In this document: in pieces, positions 1-7,058 of the stretch
Numbering within the stretch: the stretch's first letter is position 1
Layout: each line of letters starts with the position of its first letter
Virus record (IMG/VR): IMGVR_UViG_3300024257_000018
Coordinates: 1-46,769 of that record
Reading direction: 5' to 3' (one strand)
DNA length: 46,769 nt
Origin: a virus
The notes under the pieces: model-generated
Database searches by the model: none
Told to the model about the DNA's origin: nothing
Seen by the model: the letters and a program-made list of their open reading frames with translations, nothing else
Made by a program: the position numbers and the translations under genes

Positions 1-64
1 GCAGCACGACACCGGTCCCGTACTTGACGCTCGTGTTGCCTTCGTCGTTGACGATGATGCTCAT
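1..64 (-). CDS. Start of an unidentified leftward gene (truncated by window edge)
   Basis: An ATG at 64 opens a leftward frame that runs off the window after 21 codons (begins MSIIVNDEGNTSV). The start codon shares one base with the TAA stop of the gene to its right (TAATG), so it is translationally coupled to that operon. Too little is visible to suggest a function. Confidence 0.6.
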   Translation of the reverse strand, partial: MSIIVNDEGNTSVKYGTGVVL

Positions 65-579
65 TATCCCCTCCTCGTCCCTTTGCGCTCGGCGCGCTTC
101 TGGGCTTCGGCGGCCCAGGCGCGGAGCGTGGTCAAGTCGCTGATCAGTGCGGTGACCGTTCTTGGCGTCATCGCAACGATCGCTGCCATCTCCTTGCTCT
201 CGCATACCGCCACGACCCGCCCGTCCTCACAGAGCACGTTGTCGTCCACTGCGTGCCACACGAGCGCGCTGAACTCGCCCATCTGCCGAGCAGCAAACAG
301 TAGGCTCTCGTCCGACACGGTCTGTTCCGGCATGTCCGGCAACCGCTGGCGCTTCAACGGGATCCCGACGCGGGTACCGCCGGAGACGAGCCCCTCGCTT
401 TCGGCGAGCCAGAGCGGCATTGTGACGTCGCCGTTGTCTTGGATCGTGATCCGACCCTCATCGATCATGCTGGTCGGGAGGTATACGCCATCGTGTCCAT
501 GATTGAACATGCGTTTCGACGCAGTTGTCCAGTCTTCGACCTCGTAGCCTTCGATCGTGATCGTTTCTTCGTCAGTCAT
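64..579 (-). CDS. Hypothetical phage protein, 171 aa
   Basis: This frame encodes 171 residues from the ATG at 579. The start overlaps the stop of the upstream gene by 8 bases (ATGACTGA), typical of coupled phage genes; longer frames into the upstream gene are unlikely. The N-terminus is acidic (MTDEETITIEGYEVEDW) and the C-terminus is a basic helix rich in R and K. No domain was recognised. It belongs to the leftward operon driven by the promoter at about 1010. Confidence 0.7.
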   Translation of the reverse strand: MTDEETITIEGYEVEDWTTASKRMFNHGHDGVYLPTSMIDEGRITIQDNGDVTMPLWLAESEGLVSGGTRVGIPLKRQRLPDMPEQTVSDESLLFAARQMGEFSALVWHAVDDNVLCEDGRVVAVCESKEMAAIVAMTPRTVTALISDLTTLRAWAAEAQKRAERKGTRRG

Positions 580-979
580 TCCCCATAACCTCGTCCTTGC
601 CGATCTTCGCCATGAACGCACGAACCGGCACGCCGTCAGGCACGTCGACTTCGACGGCGACCGAGTATTGGTGCTGTTCGACGACACGTACCGGCCACAT
701 CAACGGTGTCTCCTCTTCGAGTTGCTCGACCGACAGGGCCCAGACACCTGGATTGAACGGGAGGCATACCGTGTACATCGCACGGATGCGGCAGCCGCCG
801 GTCTCTTTCGTCCCGACCTCGACGACGCCCATCACGTCGTCTTCGGCACACGTGCCGAGTTCTTCACTGCCCTTGCCCTTGCCCGTCGTCCCGGTCAGGA
901 CAGGTTCGTCCGGGAAACCGTCAAGGTCAGCGCCTTCGATCTCGATCAGGTCGTCACTGGCTCCGTAAACCTTCAACAT
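572..979 (-). CDS. Hypothetical phage protein, 135 aa
   Basis: The ATG at 979 is preceded by a strong AGGAGG ribosome binding site and lies just downstream of an operator-bearing promoter. This makes it the first gene of an operon that leaves the window on the left. The protein is acidic and soluble, with four cysteines and no signal peptide or membrane segment. No family was recognised. Confidence 0.72.
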   Translation of the reverse strand: MLKVYGASDDLIEIEGADLDGFPDEPVLTGTTGKGKGSEELGTCAEDDVMGVVEVGTKETGGCRIRAMYTVCLPFNPGVWALSVEQLEEETPLMWPVRVVEQHQYSVAVEVDVPDGVPVRAFMAKIGKDEVMGND

Positions 980-998
980 GAGTCCTCCTGGTTGGCGT

Positions 999-1026
999 AG
1001 TATACGCGGCGCGCGTAGAATTGCAA
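999..1026 (-). promoter_or_regulatory. Leftward promoter with TACGC-N5-GCGTA operator (site A)
   Basis: On the minus strand, -35 TTGCAA (1026-1021) is followed after 16 bp by -10 TATACT (1004-999). The spacer holds a perfect inverted repeat: TACGC at 1003-1007, five bases, GCGTA at 1013-1017. The same arrangement precedes several other leftward units in this window, so a common repressor probably binds here. It drives the genes at 979 to below 64. Confidence 0.75.
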
Positions 1027-1071
1027 GTGGGAAAGCCGGGCCCACGTTGCCTAGGGCCCAGCGGCCAGCAC

Positions 1072-1680
1072 CTATGTTGACGTGGCTGACTCGGCGGAGC
1101 TACCGCCACACACGTCCGCCCCCGCTGGCGATGGGGGCGCGTTCTGTTTGTTGTATCGGCGGGCCTCGAACTCTTCTTGGTCGAGTAGTGTGACAAACAC
1201 TCTGTGCTGACCGACCGCGTCCCACCTGACCGGATGCTTCAGGAACGGCAGTCGGAACCGCGAATGCCATCCGGTGTCCTCGGTCCCAGACGAGACCTTG
1301 ATCTCGTAGGCGTCCGGCCAGCGCTCCTTGACAGCCTCTTCTCCGTCAATGACCCGCCGTTTGCGGGCGATGCGACGATCCTGTTCTCCGGCATGTTCTG
1401 CCACGGTGACCGGGAACCGGCCGCGGCCTGGCTCGCAGTACAGCGAGAGCTCGCGCCAGCCATCGTTTCGTGTGAGCGTCCCCATTGCCGACCACCGGGC
1501 CCACCGACGCCGAGGTGGGTCTGTCTCGGGCGGGTCTTCCCCGTACGTCTCATCCCAGAACACCCGTACCGCTTCGGCGTGCTCGTCCGGCGTGACGTGG
1601 CCGCGCACGATGTACTCCGAGTCGTAGCTGTCGCCGTGCTCGGTCTCGAGGTCCATGTACTCGCCGTGTTCGTAGGTCAT
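1072..1680 (-). CDS. Hypothetical phage protein, 202 aa
   Basis: The ATG at 1680 overlaps the stop of the upstream gene (ATGA). The N-terminal 50 residues are acidic and rich in Y, E and D; the middle is rich in W and R (RRRWARWSAMGTLTRNDGW). The C-terminus is low complexity (P, A, G, S). It is the last gene of the operon starting near 4752, and promoter A begins just beyond its stop. No family recognised. Confidence 0.7.
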   Translation of the reverse strand: MTYEHGEYMDLETEHGDSYDSEYIVRGHVTPDEHAEAVRVFWDETYGEDPPETDPPRRRWARWSAMGTLTRNDGWRELSLYCEPGRGRFPVTVAEHAGEQDRRIARKRRVIDGEEAVKERWPDAYEIKVSSGTEDTGWHSRFRLPFLKHPVRWDAVGQHRVFVTLLDQEEFEARRYNKQNAPPSPAGADVCGGSSAESATST

Positions 1681-2351
1681 GGCTGTTCCAGAAGCGTTTC
1701 CAACCGTTGTGCAATGACATCGTCGTCGAGGTTGGATTTCAGTCCCAGTGTCATTCCGATCCAGTTTCCAGACGCCATGATGATCCGCGGCCCGACCCAG
1801 TCCTTGCCGCCACGCGCGATAGTGATGGTATCTCCTTGGAAAATTGCCAGGGCGGTGTTGACGACGGAAGGCGAAAAGACGCAGCGATCCCACGCGATGT
1901 ACCTACGACTGGCGTCGTGAATCTCGCACGGGTCCATGTGCATCACCCCGCGCCCGTCACAGTGATCACATGTGTTTTCTGAGGCGCAGTATTCACATTC
2001 AACAACCCCGCCACCGCCGCAGTCTTTGCATTCGACGCAGGTACAGACGGCGCTGGTGTTGGCCCACGTGTAGAGAGTCTCACGGCTGACGGTGACTGAC
2101 GTCGGCTTCGCAAGGTGGGCCTCGCAATCCACGAGGACGCGGCCGATCGTATCGTGTTGCGGCTCAGGAGGCTCGTCCGGCACTTCGTTGAAGTGGCGCT
2201 TGACCGCGATCACCGATCGGCCATTGGTGGCATAGGTCCATTCAGACCGCCGCCATGGGTGTGACAGGTGAGGCACGTCGTCGAGGCAAAGCCGTTGAAG
2301 GCGTTCGATGTCGGTCATAGCGGTATCATCACCTTGCGGAAGTGGGTTCAT
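1677..2351 (-). CDS. Zinc-finger protein with DnaJ-like Cys repeats, 224 aa
   Basis: The centre holds a cluster of CxxC pairs interleaved with glycines (CTCVECKDCGGGG, CEYC, CDHCDGRGVM), like the zinc-binding repeats of DnaJ. There is no J domain, so it is not a full chaperone. The ATG at 2351 is chosen because GGAG lies 8 bases upstream and it starts directly after the preceding stop; the ATG at 2318 is an alternative. Function unknown; nucleic-acid or protein binding is an inference. Confidence 0.7.
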   Translation of the reverse strand: MNPLPQGDDTAMTDIERLQRLCLDDVPHLSHPWRRSEWTYATNGRSVIAVKRHFNEVPDEPPEPQHDTIGRVLVDCEAHLAKPTSVTVSRETLYTWANTSAVCTCVECKDCGGGGVVECEYCASENTCDHCDGRGVMHMDPCEIHDASRRYIAWDRCVFSPSVVNTALAIFQGDTITIARGGKDWVGPRIIMASGNWIGMTLGLKSNLDDDVIAQRLETLLEQP

Positions 2352-2352
2352 G

Positions 2353-2601
2353 TCACTTCTCCAGATACGCTTCGGCCGATGGGATGCACCAGATCGACGC
2401 ACGCTTGGCGCCTTTGTCTGCGATCCACCCCCAGCTGTACCCGGGCACCGGTTCGAGACCGAGTTTTGTCCCTTCACGCTTCAGCACTTCCAGCGCGTCG
2501 GCCTCGTTGTCGGCGACTGCGACGGGTTCATCTTCGGTGCCGTGGTACATGTTGGTAACGACGACGTAGCGCGCCGATGGGTTTGGTTCAGCCATGTTCA
2601 T
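2353..2601 (-). CDS. Small hypothetical protein, 82 aa
   Basis: It starts at the ATG at 2601 (MNMAEPN), which overlaps the upstream stop as ATGA; the ATG at 2595 is an alternative. The protein reads like a compact alpha/beta domain: a beta-strand (ARYVVVTNMY), an acidic helix (DNEADALEVLKREG) and an aromatic turn (GYSWGWIADKG). No family recognised. It lies in the SbcC-like operon. Confidence 0.66.
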   Translation of the reverse strand: MNMAEPNPSARYVVVTNMYHGTEDEPVAVADNEADALEVLKREGTKLGLEPVPGYSWGWIADKGAKRASIWCIPSAEAYLEK

Positions 2602-2798
2602 CCCTCGTATGCCATCTGGAGGTACCCACCACACGGCTTGTCTGCGCACACCGTGAACGTGGTATGCGCCAGGGTGTTGCGGTCGTACTTGTGGATGACC
2701 ACCTTGGTGGTCATTTTGCCCGTCTTGCCGCAGTAGTTGCACACGGGCAGTTCGGACTTGCTACGCCTGTCCCGATGGATGGTTTTGACCCTACCCAT
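2598..2798 (-). CDS. Small zinc-ribbon protein, 66 aa
   Basis: It contains a CNYCGK pair near residue 20 and Cys51/Cys56 near the C-terminus, which could bind one zinc ion. The start overlaps the end of the SbcC-like gene by 8 bases, so it is coupled to it. Such zinc ribbons are common accessory proteins in phages. The specific role is unknown. Confidence 0.66.
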   Translation of the reverse strand: MGRVKTIHRDRRSKSELPVCNYCGKTGKMTTKVVIHKYDRNTLAHTTFTVCADKPCGGYLQMAYEG

Positions 2799-4752
2799 TG
2801 GTAGCCCTCACCGTCAACGTTGGCGTGTCTGTCGTGTGGAGGAGCACCACCGGACTATCAATGGCCGGGAGCGGCTGGCCCTTCACGTCCTGGGTGCGGT
2901 CGATGAAGATCGGGAGCCATGGCGCCGACCATCCATTTTTGGCCCCGAAGGCGCGCCGGATGCCTGCTCTGAACCACGCATCGCCAACGACCTGTTTCCC
3001 GGTGGAAAGCACGTCCCATGGGAACCCGCCCACGCTGATCGCCACCGCCGGCTTGTCTCGGAACTCGACACAGACCGGGCCCATGTCGCCCATGACCGCG
3101 AGCTGCTTCGAAGCCGCACGTCCGGGCGCGATACGAACCGCGTCGACCAACGCGTCGCGGCGCTTCCATTCCGCTTCGGCATCGGCGAGCCATTGTGTCG
3201 CGTCAAGCACGCTCTTTTCGAGGTCGGTGAGATCCTTTGTGCGGTGCGCGGCCTTGGAAACTGCGGCGGTGTACGCGTCCCTGTCGGCCCTTAGCGCGAG
3301 GAGCTTCTCGGCCTGTGGCCGGTCGAACGATGGGCGAACCGGAGCAACGGCGCTCATGTCCACCGGTGTGGGCTCGTTGCCGATCCTAACGCGCCGGTCT
3401 TTCCAGTTGGCGTGCGCGGTCAGCATCCCGTCGAGCCTGTTCAACTCGATCGCCGCGGCGTCATGCGCCTTGACTGCATCTTCCTTGGCCATCCGTGCGC
3501 CGGATTTCTCAGTCTTGGCCTCGTCGATGGCGCGATTGATACTGGACGTGGCGGAACGTCGTGCATTGATGAGCGCCTTCGCGGCGAGTTCCTTGCCGTC
3601 CACAATGACGTCACGTTGCGCTATGAGATCCGTGACGGTGTCTGCCGCTGCCTCCCACCCATCGCGGCCACATGTCGGGCACGTGTCACCGGCGGCGCGT
3701 GCATCGGTCAGTTTGACCTCGATCTTTTCCAGATCGGATGTCGCACCGTCCAGCGCCATGCGGGCGGTGACGACCAGCGGATCACCCTCACGAGTCATGT
3801 TCGCCTTCGCGATCACGTCCGCTTCGGCAGCGTCAAGCCGCTGCCTGGCGATACGGAGCGCCGTCGTGGTGCCGTTGTAGGCGTCACGTCCGGCTGCTGC
3901 GTCATTGGCGTCAGGAACGGGCGGCTCGTCACCAAGCTCGTCGATGTCCGCTCGCCAGTTGTGCATCGAGATCTTGTAGTCGGCCTCGTGCGATTCGGCG
4001 TTCTCCCATGCCCGGTATGCCTCATCGTAGGCGCGCCATGCCTCAGCGGCTTCGGTGTACGCCTCAGCTGCTGAGGCGTCGTAAGATGGCAACGGCGCGT
4101 CGGCGTCGGCGGTGAGTTTGGCGAGCAGCTCACGCATGCCTTGGAGCCGCCCCTTGAGTTGTTCGACGCTGACGAACTGGTCGTGCCGTTTCACCTTGGC
4201 CGTGGACTCGTCGAGCGGGTCGGACTCGTTCAGTTCATGCCCGCTTTCGGCCATCACCTCACCGATCTCGTCACGGATGTCGACGGGTGGCAGGATGCGA
4301 AGCAGCTTGTCCCGAAGCGGGCGGCCCCCACCCTCGCCCTGGATGTCCTCCATCCACGACATCGGAAACATGACCAGATGGAGCAGGTCGATCTCGACGC
4401 CGAGCACTGCGAGACGTTCCGCGAACTTCTTGTCGGTCGGGTAGCCGACCGGGCCGCTGGCATCGGTGACCATCCTCGTATGCTTCCGCTTCACGTTCAT
4501 CTTGCGGGTGAACACAGTACCGCTCGTGGTGGTCAATGCGACCTCGCAGAACTTACATCCTTTACGGATGCGCTCGACCGAGAACGGGTTGTGGTTCTCG
4601 TCCTTGCCCCACAGCGCGAACGCCACCGCCGCCATGGTCAGCGACTTGCCGCATTCGGACGGGCCGGAGATCGTGGTGAATCCGCCGGCTGGGAAGTTCA
4701 GTACCCTGTCCTCGTGCGGGCCCATGTTTGTGATTCTGAGTTGCTTAATCAT
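2791..4752 (-). CDS. Rad50/SbcC-like ATPase (recombination endonuclease subunit), 653 aa
   Basis: This is an SMC-type ATPase resembling SbcC/Rad50 or phage T4 gp46. The N-terminus reads MIKQLRITNMGPHEDRVLNF, followed by Walker A GPSECGKS (30-37). Long alanine- and charge-rich helical arms flank a zinc-hook-like CPTCG near residue 358. Near the C-terminus, LSTGK could be a degenerate signature motif and WLPIFIDRTQD a Walker B-like strand. The ATG at 4752 has AGGAGG upstream; the longer frame lacks one. No SbcD/Mre11 nuclease partner is visible in the window, which is unusual. Confidence 0.85.
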   Translation of the reverse strand: MIKQLRITNMGPHEDRVLNFPAGGFTTISGPSECGKSLTMAAVAFALWGKDENHNPFSVERIRKGCKFCEVALTTTSGTVFTRKMNVKRKHTRMVTDASGPVGYPTDKKFAERLAVLGVEIDLLHLVMFPMSWMEDIQGEGGGRPLRDKLLRILPPVDIRDEIGEVMAESGHELNESDPLDESTAKVKRHDQFVSVEQLKGRLQGMRELLAKLTADADAPLPSYDASAAEAYTEAAEAWRAYDEAYRAWENAESHEADYKISMHNWRADIDELGDEPPVPDANDAAAGRDAYNGTTTALRIARQRLDAAEADVIAKANMTREGDPLVVTARMALDGATSDLEKIEVKLTDARAAGDTCPTCGRDGWEAAADTVTDLIAQRDVIVDGKELAAKALINARRSATSSINRAIDEAKTEKSGARMAKEDAVKAHDAAAIELNRLDGMLTAHANWKDRRVRIGNEPTPVDMSAVAPVRPSFDRPQAEKLLALRADRDAYTAAVSKAAHRTKDLTDLEKSVLDATQWLADAEAEWKRRDALVDAVRIAPGRAASKQLAVMGDMGPVCVEFRDKPAVAISVGGFPWDVLSTGKQVVGDAWFRAGIRRAFGAKNGWSAPWLPIFIDRTQDVKGQPLPAIDSPVVLLHTTDTPTLTVRATNG

Positions 4753-4848
4753 TGGATCCTCCTGGTGTGTTGGTAGCAGAACGAACCGGCGGTTTCGTTG
4801 ACCGGGTCGGGCCCGGCGCACCGGTTCGTCACCTACTCGCGAACCTTC

Positions 4849-5199
4849 CTAAGGTTGGCTCGCTTTCGCCGCCACATGCTGCGCAGGGACCCCCGCGTCG
4901 ATCAGCCGGGCGTCGATGTCATCGGGGCAGCACGTAATTCGGTTGAATGCGTTTGCGCGAGCGTCGGCGACCGCGTTCCAGACCTCAGTGCTGGAGTTAT
5001 GGTTCGGCACGACTGCGTCGAGAAGCAACGCGACATTGATCGGGTTGAGCGATACGAAGGCGCACTCGTTGTATAGGTCGACATCACAGCGGTGACTGAT
5101 CGCGTAGTCGATCGCTTCCTGCCCCCGGAGTAGGCAGGCGCTCCATGCGGTCGTTCCGTGGTAGTATTTTGCCTCATGTCGTTTGTCGTTGCCGTTCAT
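4849..5199 (-). CDS. Hypothetical accessory-cassette protein, 116 aa
   Basis: The ATG at 5199 has GGAG 7-8 bases upstream and sits just after operator promoter B. Longer readings run through the promoter and are rejected. The N-terminus (AKYYHGTTAWSACLLRGQEAIDYAISHRCD) resembles a single ankyrin-like or ADP-ribosyltransferase-like opening, but nothing decisive. It appears to be a stand-alone cassette (one promoter, one gene). Confidence 0.65.
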   Translation of the reverse strand: MNGNDKRHEAKYYHGTTAWSACLLRGQEAIDYAISHRCDVDLYNECAFVSLNPINVALLLDAVVPNHNSSTEVWNAVADARANAFNRITCCPDDIDARLIDAGVPAQHVAAKASQP

Positions 5200-5302
5200 C
5201 TTGCTTGCTCCGTGGTGGTTTGTCCTGCTCACGGGTATAGTTATACGCACACCGCGTAAGCATTGCAAGCAGAAAATGCACGGGGAGTGTATTTTCTTTT
5301 CA
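5197..5302. repeat. 106-bp promoter/leader repeat, copy 1
   Basis: From the start codon of the 116-aa gene through its leader, promoter, operator and upstream palindrome, this stretch matches 25071-25176 with only six differences counted by eye. The two genes it precedes are unrelated. The repeat is therefore a portable regulatory cassette. Confidence 0.85.
5240..5296 (-). promoter_or_regulatory. Leftward promoter with operator and upstream palindrome (site B)
   Basis: Minus strand: -35 TTGCAA (5268-5263), 17 bp, -10 TATAAC (5245-5240). The operator TACGC-N5-GCGTA covers 5244-5258. Nine bp beyond the -35 lies a second palindrome, GCAC-N5-GTGT (5278-5290), inside a longer A/T-flanked inverted repeat at 5272-5296. 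It is almost identical to site E near 25140. Confidence 0.78.
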
Positions 5303-5330
5303 ACAACCATGATCGCAGGCCACCAGCGCG

Positions 5331-6422
5331 CTACGGTACCGGCGAACCGGTGTTGAGCGCGAAGTCTTCGACCGCCACCTCGCCCGCCGGTTCCTCGATG
5401 ACCTCACCGGTTTCCGGGTCGAGCACGGACTCGACCGTCTCGTCACCGCTATCGTCTACCGTTTCGGCCGGCGTGTGGCTGAGCGCTGCGAGGCCCTCGG
5501 CGGGTTGGGCCGGCTTCTTCTTCGCTTTCTTGGCCTTGGTCGTCTTGCCCTTGGTCGCCCTGGTGGTGACGGTCTCGGTGTCGAAGACGCCGTCCACGGT
5601 CTCAGTACCGGCGCGCAACCGCTCGGCCAGGCCACGCAGGTTCAGGAGGTCGCTCACGGTCCACTTGGAATGATCCGCACCGATGTAGTCTTCGATCTGC
5701 TCGATCGTCACCTTGATCTTGCTGGTGTAGTACTGGATCGCGTCGTCGGCGGCTTCGGTCAGGGTGACGGTGTACCGGTTGCCGTTATCATCCGTACGGA
5801 TCAGGATCTCGGCCGAAGCCACAGCCTTGGCGGCGTCGAATGCCGCACTGACGTACCACTCCGGCAGCACGTGTTGGAGCGCGGTACGCTTCGCCTTGCT
5901 GATGCCGGACTGCATCTGCATCGTCCGCCAGCGCTGTGCTTGATCTTGCTTCTTCGCGAACTTGGCCGGCGGCGGCGCCACGGTGAAAACGAACGGGCGG
6001 CGATCGAACGTCATGGTGACCAAGTCCGCGACGGCGATCGAGAGTTCGACATCGTTGCCAGCAAAGCCCTTCACGTCGATTCGCGTGGACAGGCAGCCCC
6101 ACTCCCCTGCGAGCGCTTCGATCAGGTTGACGGTGGGGCCTTCGATGCGTGACCCACCCTGACCCCATGCGTAGAACGCCTTGGAGTCGCCCTTTGAGTT
6201 GAACTTCGACCCGATCTGTTGCCCGATCTGTTTCGCCCGTTCGGTCAACCGGCCATGCTCCCGGTCCCGCCCCATGGACTGGGCGATGCGGACCATGGTC
6301 TCCAACTCGGAGAGCTGGGCGTCGGTCTCGTCCGGGTCAGCAACCTTGAAGTTGACGGCGTCGGGCTCCGTTGCTGCCGGCTTCGGGTCTTGGTTCCAGT
6401 CTTCCTGATACGGTGTGCTCAT
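5331..6422 (-). CDS. Phage replication/recombination-associated protein, 363 aa
   Basis: It resembles a family of conserved phage and mobile-element proteins that carry the signature GGSRIEGPTVNLIEAL followed by WGC (here about residues 90-110). Such genes usually sit in recombination modules next to exonucleases or annealing proteins, and a role in single-strand annealing or DNA binding is inferred, not shown. Lys/Ala-rich (about 295-310) and acidic C-terminal segments look disordered. The start at 6422 has AAGGA upstream and is preceded by operator promoter H. Confidence 0.65.
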   Translation of the reverse strand: MSTPYQEDWNQDPKPAATEPDAVNFKVADPDETDAQLSELETMVRIAQSMGRDREHGRLTERAKQIGQQIGSKFNSKGDSKAFYAWGQGGSRIEGPTVNLIEALAGEWGCLSTRIDVKGFAGNDVELSIAVADLVTMTFDRRPFVFTVAPPPAKFAKKQDQAQRWRTMQMQSGISKAKRTALQHVLPEWYVSAAFDAAKAVASAEILIRTDDNGNRYTVTLTEAADDAIQYYTSKIKVTIEQIEDYIGADHSKWTVSDLLNLRGLAERLRAGTETVDGVFDTETVTTRATKGKTTKAKKAKKKPAQPAEGLAALSHTPAETVDDSGDETVESVLDPETGEVIEEPAGEVAVEDFALNTGSPVP

Positions 6423-6452
6423 GGTGTTCCTTGGTGTTTGGTTCGTGGTTGA

Positions 6453-6481
6453 ACGTTAGCATGGTGCGTATGGTGATGCAA
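6453..6481 (-). promoter_or_regulatory. Leftward promoter with degenerate operator (site H)
   Basis: Minus strand: -35 TTGCAT (6481-6476), 17 bp, -10 TAACGT (6458-6453). The spacer carries one good half-site (GCGTA, 6466-6470) and a degenerate partner TTAGC (6456-6460) at the standard 5-bp separation. It drives the 363-aa gene. Confidence 0.55.
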
Positions 6482-6484
6482 CGG

Positions 6485-6679
6485 TTATTTCCGGTTTGGT
6501 TCGGTCTTGTCGAAGATGTCCATCTGGTTCAGTTTCAGTCGCCGGACCCGTTCTGCCACCATCGCTTCCGCGATGTCGTAGATGCTGCCAGCAAAGTCGC
6601 TGACTTCGAATGCGCCATTGGGCATGTTCGCCAACAGCCCAGTCAACGCGGCGGCGGCGAAGTGGTCAAGATCGGTCAT
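6485..6679 (-). CDS. Small hypothetical protein, 64 aa
   Basis: The ATG at 6679 overlaps the upstream stop (ATGA) and has GGAAG nearby. The protein is a short helical domain (HFAAAALTGLLANMP ... IYDIAEAMVAERVRRLK). No family was recognised. It ends the operon that begins at promoter C. Confidence 0.65.
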   Translation of the reverse strand: MTDLDHFAAAALTGLLANMPNGAFEVSDFAGSIYDIAEAMVAERVRRLKLNQMDIFDKTEPNRK

Positions 6680-7026
6680 GGCTTCCTGTCCTTGACGAAG
6701 GCATAGACGGACTCGAAGACCGGGATCCCGAGACGACCCGCCTCGGCCATCTCGCCTACGCTCCCGTCCGATCCCATGAAGTCGCCAACCATCACCACGG
6801 CATCACACCGCCGCATCAGTTCCATCGTCGCGTCCAACCAGAACGTGTCTGTCAACGTCCCGTTGAAATACCGATACATCGTGTGGACGCTCAGCGGGAC
6901 GAAGCCGTTGGTGGCGAGCAGAAAAGCCGTCTCCTCAACAAGCCTGATGTTCTGTTCGACCTCCCATGCGTCTTTGCCTCGGTACGGTCCTGCGATGTAG
7001 ACCACGGTCATGTCTTGGTTCGGCAT
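6676..7026 (-). CDS. DUF4406/nucleoside 2-deoxyribosyltransferase-like protein, 116 aa
   Basis: The N-terminal strand and loop VVYIAGPYRG, an aspartate in CDAVVMVGDF (about 74-84) and the SVGEMAEAGRLGIPVF helix match the DUF4406 / nucleoside deoxyribosyltransferase-like fold. Related enzymes cleave or transfer nucleotide sugars; phage members may act in nucleotide salvage or modification (inference). GGAG precedes the ATG at 7026. The neighbouring methyltransferase fusion gives a DNA-metabolism context. Confidence 0.75.
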   Translation of the reverse strand: MPNQDMTVVYIAGPYRGKDAWEVEQNIRLVEETAFLLATNGFVPLSVHTMYRYFNGTLTDTFWLDATMELMRRCDAVVMVGDFMGSDGSVGEMAEAGRLGIPVFESVYAFVKDRKP

Positions 7027-7058
7027 TGTTACTCCAGGTCAAGGGTTTCTTGTCGGAC

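Noticed and set aside
4753-4848. Terminator between the 116-aa gene and the SbcC-like gene
   Set aside because: Only a weak, mismatched CGAACC/GGTTTCG hairpin was found, without a U-run.
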